A stretch of DNA of 64,000 nt. Source: Desulfopila sp. IMCC35008. GTDB taxonomy: Bacteria > Desulfobacterota > Desulfobulbia > Desulfobulbales > Desulfocapsaceae. Positions 45,764 to 54,446 of the stretch are shown here, piece after piece; position 1 is the first letter of the stretch; every line of letters begins with the position of its first letter. The notes below the pieces were generated by a model. It did no database searches. It saw only the letters and a list, made by a program, of their open reading frames with translations, and was not told the origin of the DNA. The position numbers and the translations under genes were made by a program. Location of the stretch: NCBI RefSeq assembly GCF_010646885.2, contig NZ_CP050700.1, positions 1,371,501 through 1,435,500 of the forward strand. The letters run 5' to 3'.

Positions 45764-48700
45764 CTATTCTTTCGAGTGGAGTACAGCATCAACAGAAGTG
45801 CCGAACTTCTCTATTGTGTAGGGTTTTTTCAAATATACAGACGCTCCAAGGTGCAATACCTCACGGGTTCGGTCTGTTTCAGAAAAACCGCTGGTTATGA
45901 TCACTTTTTGATCCGGCCAGTGGTTGATGACCTCTTTATAGGTGTCCAGCCCATCTATGCCTGGGTCCATGATCATGTCCAGGATCATCAAATCGACCTT
46001 ATTATTGTGGAGATATTTGATAGCTGCTTCACCTGATTCAACGCTATCGACTCTATACCCCAATGCAGTCAGGATAGCTGAGGCAATTTCACGTTGTTCT
46101 TCAACATCATCCACGACAAGGATCGATTCACCATTTCCTAGGTAGGTCTCCAGTTTTTGAGCTTTGCTATCATCAGATATCTTGCGGGTCACCGGGAAAT
46201 AGAGGGTGAAGCGGCTTCCTTTGTTTTCATGACTCTCAAAATCGATATACCCCTGATGGTCTTTGACTGTTCCCCAGACAACGGCCATGCCCAACCCGGT
46301 CCCACTACGGCCCATTTTCTTTTTGGTATAGAATGGCTCGAAAATTCTATTGAAATCATCAGGAGATATCCCCAGCCCTGTGTCCTTGACGGTTAGGGAG
46401 ACATAGTCGCCTTCATTCACGACATCGTATCCTTTAACAGGACGATCAATATAGCAGTTTTCTGTTGATATGGTCACGCGGCCGGCTGACGGAATTGCCT
46501 CCAAGCCGTTGGCAACAAGGTTCATCAATGTTTTGGAGAGATGTACCGGCGAACCTAAAATATTCAACAGGCCCGGTTCCAGCCGGCGGTCGATGGTGAC
46601 ATGTGTATGATGGGAAGCCAGTTCATGGTACTCCGGACTGTTAAAATAATCTTCCACTACATGGTTCAGGTTAACCACGTTCATGGTGGCAACTCCCCGG
46701 CGAGCCATAGTCAACAAATCCTGAACAACCGCAGCAGCACGTTTTCCTGAAGAAAGGATGGTATGAATAGGCTCACGAAGTTTGCTCTCTTTCGGAAGTT
46801 GCATCAGCAGGAGTTCCGGGTAGGTTACGATACCTGACAGGATGTTGTTTAAGTCATGTGCAACACCACCGGCCAGGGTTCCCAGGGCTTCCATTTTTTC
46901 TGCACGACGCAACCGGGAGGTCAACTCTTCTTTTTCCTCAACAGCTTTCTTTTGATTGGCTGTACCGATTGCCAACCCAATGATATCTGCGATAGAGGCA
47001 GCAAAATTGATTTCGTCCAGATGCCACTTTCTCTCACTGCTTATCTGGGAGAAACTCACCCAGCCGGCAAACTCCCCATGTTCCTTGATGCCTGCTATCA
47101 GGAGCGATTGAATATTGCGGGAGGAGAGATAATTCTGAGAAACGAGTTCCGTCAACCACTCATCACTGTTGACGTCCCGGGCTACAATTGTTTTGCTGTT
47201 GATCAGGGTTGTCATGAAACGCGGGTAATCAGCCATCAGGAAAGGCTGTTTATCAGGTGCAACGCTTTTACCGTCGATGACCAACATCCTGCACGTACAG
47301 GATAAACCTTCCTCGTTCAACAACCAGACGCCACACCGATCGGCATGGAGGGTTTTTGAAGCCAAAGACACAATTGTATCAAATGATGTTTCCAGGTTTC
47401 CGCTATATAGGGATTGATTGCCAGCGAGATGAAGCAAGGAATTGTTCTGATTTCGCAAACGTTCCTCGATTTCCTGCTGGAGTGTCTGAATCCTTTTTCG
47501 CTCAACTATTTCCTTTTCAAGATCCTGAGTGCGGTTCTTAACTGTTTCTTCCAGGTTGTCACGGTGTTGTGAAAGTTCCTCCTGGATTTTCTGTCTCCGC
47601 CCGATTTCCCCTTCCAGGTCCTTGTTAACATTTTCCAACTCCGTTTTGGATTTCTCCACATCGCTGATATACGCCTGGACGGTATCAGCCATTTCATTGT
47701 ACGCGCGAGCCAGCTGTCCCATCTCGTCATTTGATTGCATTTCCAGCCGGTGGCTCCTTTCTCCCTGCTGAAAGCGGCGAATACCTGAAACGATTGAAAT
47801 GATACGGGAGGTGAGAACGCCTGCCATAATAACTGCTATGAAGATGACAGCGGCGATCATCATCAAGGTATAGATGGACAGATTGTGAAAGGTTTTCTGT
47901 AATGTTTGATGCAACTGTGTTATGTGGTCTGTCTTTTCCTGTTCAAGTTTATGGGCAAAATCGGATTCGATATCGCGTATTATTTCAGCAGTTTCCATGG
48001 CGCTGTGATGAAATTCATCGACATTGGCCCCGATAGTGACAAAGCCGAATCCGACTGGAGAATGCCGATACAGACCTGTGTGATATGGGATAGCAGCGGC
48101 AGTGGTTAGTTTCCAAAGCCCGCTCCAAAAGATGAGGAAAGAGCCCGACCCGCCTTTTTGGGTAAGATTGAGCCACCCGGTGCATTGAGGCGCAAAGTTC
48201 AGATAACGGCAATCAAGTCCCAGCATGCCGGCTTGAGTCAGAGACGAAGCCGGTTTTTTGTCAAGACTCTGCTCCTTGAATGTGGGGGCCTGTGTTTCGA
48301 ATTCAGTCATGGACATGCCGGTTTCCTGCCATAAGTCGTACATTTCTTCATCTAACCAGGGCACCGCCTGCCCTCCTGTGGCAGGGTCATAGCCAACAAT
48401 GAAATAGTCTCTTGGGTGCGAAATATTTCGCCCCTTGTTGTCCCACATAAAACCGTAGTTTCCGCTTCCTGCGTCGGAAATTGCTGAATATCGCTCTGCG
48501 GTCGGTACAAGATGGTCCGTAAACTCCATGATATGGGTGTGGTCAAGAGCCAGGGTAACGTATCCGACTATACGGTCTCCTTCTACAACCGGGGTCCCCC
48601 ATCGCACCAGCCCCTGAAATCGTCTACCAACCGGATTTTCCTTTCCTGCATACCCGGATAACTCCGGCTTAAATTCAATTCCCTTTTCTTTTGCTCGTAT

Positions 48701-49471
48701 TTTACTGTAAGTGCCTATCATATGCCCTTCAATATAGGGCCCGATCACTTCTGATACGTAGATTTCTCCGGGGGATAGTTTCTGCAGGGCCTCAAAATAT
48801 GTTTCTGACCGACAATATGTATTGGCTGGATCCGCCACATTTTGTTTGGCAGATGGAAGTGTTGCAGAGGTACCTGCCTTTATGATCTCGTTGCCGGAAA
48901 GGTCAATAAAGGTCATTTCCAGGTAGAGTGGTCGATTTTGCAGTATGCTGTCACGATCAGGGGCTCGATAATGAAAATCCTTGCTGTTATCTTTATTAGT
49001 GGCTGTAATAGCAGGCTCATCGCCAGAAATATCTTTAGAACTGCTAATCCACTGCTCTCCATTTTCATTCATTACCCAGGGATGATGGAGAATGACGGGA
49101 CGAAACCGTGACTCAAGAAACTCTCTGTATTTTGATCCATCCACCTCCAGTTTTGATGCGAGCAGAATATCTAAATCTCTGTCGTACAGAAAATCGGCCA
49201 CCTGCTTGGCTGTGTCTGTAGTAAGTCTCTCAATGGCCTCCCTGGATTTTTCATCCAGTGCACGGATAGAATTCTCCGTTGATAATTTTGAAACTCCACT
49301 CACAACTTCGTGAGTGTTTACGATCATCTGACTGGATTGTTTTTCAACGGAAACGGTCAGGTTTGCGATTTGCTCCCAGGCATACCATGCAAGGGCGACC
49401 AGCGGCAGAACTTTGATGAGGATGAAGATTATTATCAGTTTGGTTCGAATGCCAAGCGACTGCAGAGTCAT
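45764..49471 (-). CDS. large membrane hybrid sensor histidine kinase (HAMP-GAF-HK-REC)
   Basis: The 1235-residue protein has an N-terminal membrane helix (about 12-32), a periplasmic region of roughly 500 residues with Cache-like parts (HPWVMNENGEQWIS, GSGNYGFMWDNKGRNISHP), a second helix near 545-565, a HAMP domain, a coiled coil, a GAF domain (about 720-870), a HisKA domain with the phospho-accepting His in GGVAHDLNNILSG, an ATPase domain (LVANGLEAIPSAG, DTGLGISPDD, GTGLGMAVV) and a C-terminal receiver with DMIMD (phospho-acceptor Asp). The very long extracytoplasmic part is unusual. Transcribed alone; the target is unknown. Confidence 0.9.
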   Translation of the reverse strand: MTLQSLGIRTKLIIIFILIKVLPLVALAWYAWEQIANLTVSVEKQSSQMIVNTHEVVSGVSKLSTENSIRALDEKSREAIERLTTDTAKQVADFLYDRDLDILLASKLEVDGSKYREFLESRFRPVILHHPWVMNENGEQWISSSKDISGDEPAITATNKDNSKDFHYRAPDRDSILQNRPLYLEMTFIDLSGNEIIKAGTSATLPSAKQNVADPANTYCRSETYFEALQKLSPGEIYVSEVIGPYIEGHMIGTYSKIRAKEKGIEFKPELSGYAGKENPVGRRFQGLVRWGTPVVEGDRIVGYVTLALDHTHIMEFTDHLVPTAERYSAISDAGSGNYGFMWDNKGRNISHPRDYFIVGYDPATGGQAVPWLDEEMYDLWQETGMSMTEFETQAPTFKEQSLDKKPASSLTQAGMLGLDCRYLNFAPQCTGWLNLTQKGGSGSFLIFWSGLWKLTTAAAIPYHTGLYRHSPVGFGFVTIGANVDEFHHSAMETAEIIRDIESDFAHKLEQEKTDHITQLHQTLQKTFHNLSIYTLMMIAAVIFIAVIMAGVLTSRIISIVSGIRRFQQGERSHRLEMQSNDEMGQLARAYNEMADTVQAYISDVEKSKTELENVNKDLEGEIGRRQKIQEELSQHRDNLEETVKNRTQDLEKEIVERKRIQTLQQEIEERLRNQNNSLLHLAGNQSLYSGNLETSFDTIVSLASKTLHADRCGVWLLNEEGLSCTCRMLVIDGKSVAPDKQPFLMADYPRFMTTLINSKTIVARDVNSDEWLTELVSQNYLSSRNIQSLLIAGIKEHGEFAGWVSFSQISSERKWHLDEINFAASIADIIGLAIGTANQKKAVEEKEELTSRLRRAEKMEALGTLAGGVAHDLNNILSGIVTYPELLLMQLPKESKLREPIHTILSSGKRAAAVVQDLLTMARRGVATMNVVNLNHVVEDYFNSPEYHELASHHTHVTIDRRLEPGLLNILGSPVHLSKTLMNLVANGLEAIPSAGRVTISTENCYIDRPVKGYDVVNEGDYVSLTVKDTGLGISPDDFNRIFEPFYTKKKMGRSGTGLGMAVVWGTVKDHQGYIDFESHENKGSRFTLYFPVTRKISDDSKAQKLETYLGNGESILVVDDVEEQREIASAILTALGYRVDSVESGEAAIKYLHNNKVDLMILDMIMDPGIDGLDTYKEVINHWPDQKVIITSGFSETDRTREVLHLGASVYLKKPYTIEKFGTSVDAVLHSKE

Positions 49472-49706
49472 AGGAGGCCTTGCTCACGTAATATGTCAGA
49501 ATATTGGGACATCCCGAAGGTCTCTAACCTTCTTCCTTTGAGACTGGAATTATAGCACGTAGACCGGTTTTTCCCAACTTGAACTCCCCTGAAGCCCTTA
49601 ATGACTATGTTGAAAAGATATGGAAACACAGGATTCTGTAAGAGAGTTCAGGTTCGATGTTCACAGGTTGGAATCAGGTAGCCTTCGCCCTCAAGGCATG
49701 ATCAGT

Positions 49707-49805
49707 TAGTTCCCATCCTAAAACTGCTTTTTGGGTCAATATCTTCGTTATGCTCAAAATTTTTCACATGCTTCGATCCGGACCAGATAAGCGTAGACTT
49801 CGAAA
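49707..49805 (-). repeat. dispersed non-coding repeat, copy B
   Basis: The compact 99-base copy matches copy A at 23346-23506 in two blocks (45 of 47 and about 49 of 53 positions), in opposite orientation. It lies in the gap 49472-49867, which otherwise holds no gene. Confidence 0.8.
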
Positions 49806-49867
49806 CGCCTGGTTTTAGGACGAAAACGAGTTAGGGGGTGCTGTATTGCTGCAGGTTTTTCAGTGGT

Positions 49868-50938
49868 TCACAGTATATCGGTCAGTTGCAGTCCAACTCC
49901 AATGCGGTTTACGTAACGATTATAATCAATCAAACTTTCGCCGTAACCAGAGAAGTACTGGATATATCCTTTGAGGTACGGATAGTCTAAAATTGGAAAG
50001 CTCCAGCCCAACTCCACCGCTCCTTTAGAAAATCCGGATTCGAGATTGTTACGGGCCATGAATGAAAAGGTGTGTCCCTGCTGGCTGTAGTTCAGCCATA
50101 GTTCCCCATGTCCATAATAATCCGTGATATCAGGGTTGTCGTCATCTTCAGAGTCCTCTGCTATCCGCATCCACGGTTTGATCATGAATGCCATGTTGTC
50201 CCGTTCAAAGGCAAAAAAACCATACACCCTGTTCCAGCTGCGTGAAAGGCTTCCCCCCTGGCCATTGGACATGTGGTTCATTCCTATGCCATTAACGGTA
50301 TTGCTAAAGCCAAGTATTTCGAGCTTTTCCGGGCGGACCTGGAGCCACACCTCCGGCTCGTGATTGGTTTCACGAAATGGTGATGAAGCATCATCATTAT
50401 AGAACTGCCAGTATGAATTTACGGTGTATCCAGCGAAAATATCCAAACGGTTATCGAATAGGTCGACCGCAAGCGGGGTTTTGATGCTGAGTTGGAATTG
50501 CACTTCCAAATCGTCTGTTTCGATATCGTCCAGGCCAAAAAAATCCTGGTATCGCGAGACGTCCCAACCTTGAAAATTGTAAGAAGCAACAAGTATGTAA
50601 TTATTCTGATGGGACATGAGTGTGAACGGCTTCCTGATGTTGGAGTCGTCCACTGCCAGTCTCTCATTAATTCTTCCTTTTTTGTCTGCCTCTGCTCCAT
50701 TGGTTTTTGTTGCGTCGATATCTTCTGTATCCACAAGCGGATTTGTACTACAGATGCGTCGGGCCTCACCGAGGGTCATTGTGTCCGGCGCAGTCATGAC
50801 GAGGTCCTGTAGGCACCTGTTGGGTTCTGAAGGGGCTGCGGCAAGACATTCGACTGATACTATAGTGAGCACAATTATAACGGATAGGGCATAAAGCTGA
50901 GAGAGGTGTTTCATGGCTCTTTTGTTTATGGTGTTCAT
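49868..50938 (-). CDS. pldA: outer-membrane phospholipase A
   Basis: The mature part has the PldA active-site motif NHMSNGQGGSLSRSWNR, which contains the catalytic His, Ser and Asn, and ends in beta strands (IGVGLQLTDIL) of a 12-strand barrel. The N-terminus carries a signal peptide (LYALSVIIVLTIVSVECLAA). The barrel hydrolyses phospholipids in the outer leaflet when the membrane is disturbed. The start is uncertain; 50938 or 50914 both precede the signal peptide, while a longer frame from 51040 adds unlikely sequence. It confirms that the organism has an outer membrane. Confidence 0.9.
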   Translation of the reverse strand: MNTINKRAMKHLSQLYALSVIIVLTIVSVECLAAAPSEPNRCLQDLVMTAPDTMTLGEARRICSTNPLVDTEDIDATKTNGAEADKKGRINERLAVDDSNIRKPFTLMSHQNNYILVASYNFQGWDVSRYQDFFGLDDIETDDLEVQFQLSIKTPLAVDLFDNRLDIFAGYTVNSYWQFYNDDASSPFRETNHEPEVWLQVRPEKLEILGFSNTVNGIGMNHMSNGQGGSLSRSWNRVYGFFAFERDNMAFMIKPWMRIAEDSEDDDNPDITDYYGHGELWLNYSQQGHTFSFMARNNLESGFSKGAVELGWSFPILDYPYLKGYIQYFSGYGESLIDYNRYVNRIGVGLQLTDIL

Positions 50939-51384
50939 ATTGCGTGTCGGATGTAACCGTTCGAAAATAATCTCCTGTTCAATATCACAATAAAAGTCCT
51001 CGAAATCTCTTGGTACAAAGTGTACCCGGAAGTCGCTCATTAATCATCAGATATACATGGTAATCTATACATTGCATAAGTTCTTCATGAAATTCCCGGG
51101 TTAGGACCGGTATATAGAATATTTTGGGGTAACAGACCCCCTAAAAAAAAACTCAAGAGGAATCTGCAGAGTTCTATCAGTAGCAGGGAGGTGGCACACC
51201 TCCATATTGCATAGCAGGAAGTGATTTTGAAATCTAAATCGGGGAGACAGCAAAACACATCCTGGCTCAACCGGATGCTCCTGGATGAGTTGTGATTACA
51301 GAGGCGTAATGCTTTGTGCACTGACAGATCTTATCTTCATGCATATACTACAAAGTGACAGAAACACTTTAAAGGAGAACTCAT
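50939..51384. other. divergent gene-free region between pldA and the multicopper oxidase
   Basis: About 450 bases hold two divergent promoters that I cannot place. A short perfect hairpin GGAGGTG-GCA-CACCTCC lies at 51186-51202 without a T-run. Confidence 0.5.
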
Positions 51385-52866
51385 ATGCAAAGAAGAGACT
51401 TCATTAAATCGGTTGTTGCAGGTGCAACCCTGGTTTCAATGGGTAGATACAATGTCTTTAGCCCTGCGACTGTTTATGCCGGTGAGGGCAATAAACCTTA
51501 CCAGTCAAGGTTGCCTGTACCACCCATTTTAGAGCAAGGAACAAGTGCCGGCAGTAAAAAAAGTCCCTATGTCTTTACCGCTGACTATGGGGAGCAATCA
51601 TTCTGGCCGGGTACATCAACAGAAACTCTTGGCTATAACGGCAATTATCTTGGGCCGACCATAAGGGTTACAGATAAAGAGAAGGTACGATTTAAGATCC
51701 ATAACAAATTAAAAGAGGTCACTACTGTTCACTGGCATGGCTTACATGTTCCAGCCAAATGGGATGGCGGACCGCATCAGACTATTCAGCCTGGTGAGAC
51801 ATGGTACCCTGAATTTCAAATAAAACAGCAGGCTGCTACTCTCTGGTACCATCCTCATGCAATGGGTTTGACTGGCGAACATGTGTATCGGGGGCTTGCT
51901 GGCCTGTTTATTATTGAAGATGAAATTTCAAGTAACCTGCCCATTCCCAAAGACTATGGTCTTGACGATATTCCTCTAGTCCTCCAGGATCGGAGATTTT
52001 TTGACACTGGAGAATTTGCATATGTTCGATCCATGCATGATGTCATGCATGGTGTTCGAGGGAATTACCTTCTTGTAAATGGCATGATTCAGCCTTTTCT
52101 GGAGGTTTCAAGAGGGCTTACCCGGTTCAGAGTACTAAACGGCTCAAACTCTTCCATTTACCGGTTACGACTGTCCGGTGAAAAAGTCATGGCTGCGATA
52201 GCAAGTGATGGTGGTTTCCTTGAAAAGCCAGTGGTCCGAAAGGAAATTATTCTGTCCGCCGGGGAACGGGTGGAAATTCTCATTGATTTCTCTCAAGATT
52301 TGGCGGGTGACAAGGTTCGGCTTAATGTCGATCAATATGGCGGCAGCAGTTTCGAAGCCATGGAATTTATTGTTACGAAGAAAAGTGGTAAATATCTAAA
52401 AATACCATCATTTTTGCGTGCAATGGACAGGGTCGATGAAACAGAAGCAGAAAATACAAGGCTTTTTAGCATGGAGACTATGTCGGGCAGGGGCAGGGGC
52501 ATGATGATGGGGGGCGGTAGATTGACCATCAATGGTAAAAAAATGGATATGAATAGAATCGATGAAATAATTCCTTTAGGTTCAACAGAAATATGGGAAT
52601 TGGTTAATACCTCTTCTTCAATGATGCAACTGCCCCATTCTATGCATTTGCATGATGTTCAATTCAATATCCTGGATAGAAACGGTCAACCACCCGACCC
52701 TCTTGAATCGGGAAGGAAAGATACAGTTTTCTTATGGCCCAACGACAAGGTGAGGATTATTGCACGGTTCCTTGATTATACAGGAATTTATATGTATCAC
52801 TGCCATATGCTGGAACATGAAGACGATGGTATGATGGGACAGTTTGAGGTTGTTGACCGTCTCTAA
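51385..52866 (+). CDS. Tat-exported multicopper oxidase
   Basis: The 493-residue protein begins with a twin-arginine signal (QRRDFIKSVVAG). Its three cupredoxin domains carry the four copper-binding patterns of multicopper oxidases: HWHGLHVP, WYHPHAMG, LPHSMHLHDVQF and MYHCHMLEHEDDGMMG, supplying the T1 Cys and Met and the trinuclear-site histidines. The third pattern has HSMHLH where HPxHLH is usual. A Met/Gly-rich stretch (MSGRGRGMMMGGG) sits before the third domain, as in copper-handling CueO-type enzymes. It would oxidise cuprous copper or phenolic substrates with O2 in the periplasm. AAGGAG precedes the ATG. Confidence 0.92.
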   Translation: MQRRDFIKSVVAGATLVSMGRYNVFSPATVYAGEGNKPYQSRLPVPPILEQGTSAGSKKSPYVFTADYGEQSFWPGTSTETLGYNGNYLGPTIRVTDKEKVRFKIHNKLKEVTTVHWHGLHVPAKWDGGPHQTIQPGETWYPEFQIKQQAATLWYHPHAMGLTGEHVYRGLAGLFIIEDEISSNLPIPKDYGLDDIPLVLQDRRFFDTGEFAYVRSMHDVMHGVRGNYLLVNGMIQPFLEVSRGLTRFRVLNGSNSSIYRLRLSGEKVMAAIASDGGFLEKPVVRKEIILSAGERVEILIDFSQDLAGDKVRLNVDQYGGSSFEAMEFIVTKKSGKYLKIPSFLRAMDRVDETEAENTRLFSMETMSGRGRGMMMGGGRLTINGKKMDMNRIDEIIPLGSTEIWELVNTSSSMMQLPHSMHLHDVQFNILDRNGQPPDPLESGRKDTVFLWPNDKVRIIARFLDYTGIYMYHCHMLEHEDDGMMGQFEVVDRL

Positions 52867-52977
52867 TGTCAATTGAACTGTATCAGTATCCTGGAAGGTA
52901 ATGGTTACTGTGCAAAGGCGTCGGGATCAATAGAAGGCCAGGACTGGGTATATTCGTCCTTCCTGAGAGTGCTATAA

Positions 52978-53535
52978 ATGAAAATCACAAAGCTGGAACC
53001 AGAGAAAAAGCAAGGGCTGGTGGTCGTCATTACCGGCAAGGGCAAGGGCAAGACCACCAGCGCTATGGGGATGGCTCTTCGTTCTGCCGGCCATGGCATG
53101 AAGGTCTGCATTATCCAGTTCATGAAAGGTGATATTTACTCTGGAGAGTGGGATGGAGTAAAACTTCTTGACGACCTTGTCGAGTTGACACCAACAGGTA
53201 AAGGGTTTTGCGGAATCCAGGGAAACCCCTACCCATTTGAGGAGCATCGGCAGAATGCCCAGGACGCCTTGCTTCTTGTCGATCAAAAAATGCAGTCAGG
53301 TTTATTTCAAACCCTTATTCTCGACGAAATTAACAATGCACTTGAGTTGAAGCTGGTTGATCTTGAACAGGTTTTGAATATCCTCAGGAATCGTCCGCCA
53401 GAGTTACACCTTATAATGACTGGCAGAGACGCGCCCCCAGAGATTGTTGAGATAGCCGATACGGTGAGTGAGGTACAGGAGATAAAACACGCCTATCGTC
53501 GGGATATAGAACCCCAGCCCGGTATAGATTACTGA
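52978..53535 (+). CDS. cobO: cob(I)yrinic acid a,c-diamide adenosyltransferase
   Basis: The 185-residue protein has the P-loop GKGKGKTTSAMGMALR, the CobA/BtuR motif VCIIQFMKG, and the acidic LILDEINNALELKLVD. It transfers the adenosyl group from ATP to the cobalt of corrinoids, making coenzyme B12. It follows the multicopper oxidase by 111 bases on the same strand but has no functional link to it. No cobalamin riboswitch was recognised upstream. The length matches the family. Confidence 0.92.
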   Translation: MKITKLEPEKKQGLVVVITGKGKGKTTSAMGMALRSAGHGMKVCIIQFMKGDIYSGEWDGVKLLDDLVELTPTGKGFCGIQGNPYPFEEHRQNAQDALLLVDQKMQSGLFQTLILDEINNALELKLVDLEQVLNILRNRPPELHLIMTGRDAPPEIVEIADTVSEVQEIKHAYRRDIEPQPGIDY

Positions 53536-53677
53536 TCTCGCTGGTATTTTTGTAATATCTGAAACCTGCACCCACTTTGTACCTTTCGATTGCCGATATG
53601 ACTCGTGGTCGCAAAATACACAAAAAGTGTTGCGGCTTCATTAAGATGAAATGCTTGGTGTTTTATGCAAGTAGTTT

Positions 53678-53926
53678 TCATTCACTGAATTGCTTCAGCA
53701 TAAAGTCGGCAGCATCCGCACGTGAAATTATGTTCGTCACTGTTTTTCCCTCAGTTGAATATCCATGTTGGTATGAACCTGTATACTCAACGTCGGTTAA
53801 GGCAGCAGGGCGAACGATTATCCACTCCAGGCTCTCTTTGATATAACTCTCCTGAGTCTCATGATCTGCAAACACAAGGCCCAGCATGAATGCCACCAAT
53901 AGGTTTATATATGAACGGTAGCGCCT
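53678..53926 (-). pseudogene. C-terminal fragment of an NAD(P)-binding (NmrA/SDR-like) protein
   Basis: The minus strand reads GLVFADHETQESYIKES, LEWIIVRPAALTD and ISRADAADFMLKQ, which belong to the C-terminal half of atypical short-chain NAD(P)-binding proteins. The N-terminal Rossmann half with the glycine motif is absent. The fragment ends abruptly next to the AraC fragment on the other strand, so the two were brought together by a deletion or rearrangement. Confidence 0.75.
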
Positions 53927-53937
53927 TTCTACTATCG

Positions 53938-54191
53938 CTATGTCACGTTCTGCCTTTGCGGCCCGTTTCAAAGAACTCGTTGGGGAATCACCGATGCAAT
54001 ACATTACCCAGTGGAGAATGAATTTGGCCTTGACCTGGCTCAGGAAGGAAGATATGTCTGTGGCTGAACTCGCTAACCGTCTCGGCTACAAATCCGAGGC
54101 TGCGTTCAGCCGTGCTTTTAAGCGCTTCATCGGTGTTTCTCCTGGAGTAGCCCGGCGAAATGCTCACATTGCGAACAACAAAGACGCATGA
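53938..54191 (+). pseudogene. C-terminal fragment of an AraC-family regulator
   Basis: The 83 residues are the DNA-binding end of an AraC-type regulator: MSRSAFAARFKELVGESPMQY, then LANRLGYKSEAAFSRAFKRF and GVSPGVARR. The N-terminal sensor domain and the first helix-turn-helix helix are missing, and there is no ribosome site. It abuts the SDR-like fragment at about 53930. Confidence 0.8.
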
Positions 54192-54446
54192 AAAAGAAAA
54201 TAATGTTTAAAAAACAAGGTGACACCAACGCAGCACTCGCAATATGATTTTCACAGGTTATGAGCCCTGTTTCATAGATTATCCGGTACGCCATTTCCGG
54301 TCTTGTTGGTGTGTCCCCGAATTCATTTAACCTGCGTGCAGGAGGTGTGATATATTTTAGTAGAGTATTTTATATGACTCCGGAGGGCAGGCAAAGAGTC
54401 CGCATTAAGAAAAGCTATTTTAAGCAAAAGTATCAATTGTGTAAGA

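Noticed and set aside
51186-51202. Perfect 7-bp hairpin upstream of the multicopper oxidase
   Set aside because: Short stem, no T-run and no partner copy; left as a note only.
52867-52977. Cobalamin riboswitch before the adenosyltransferase gene
   Set aside because: The gap is only 111 bases and no B12-box-like sequence is visible.
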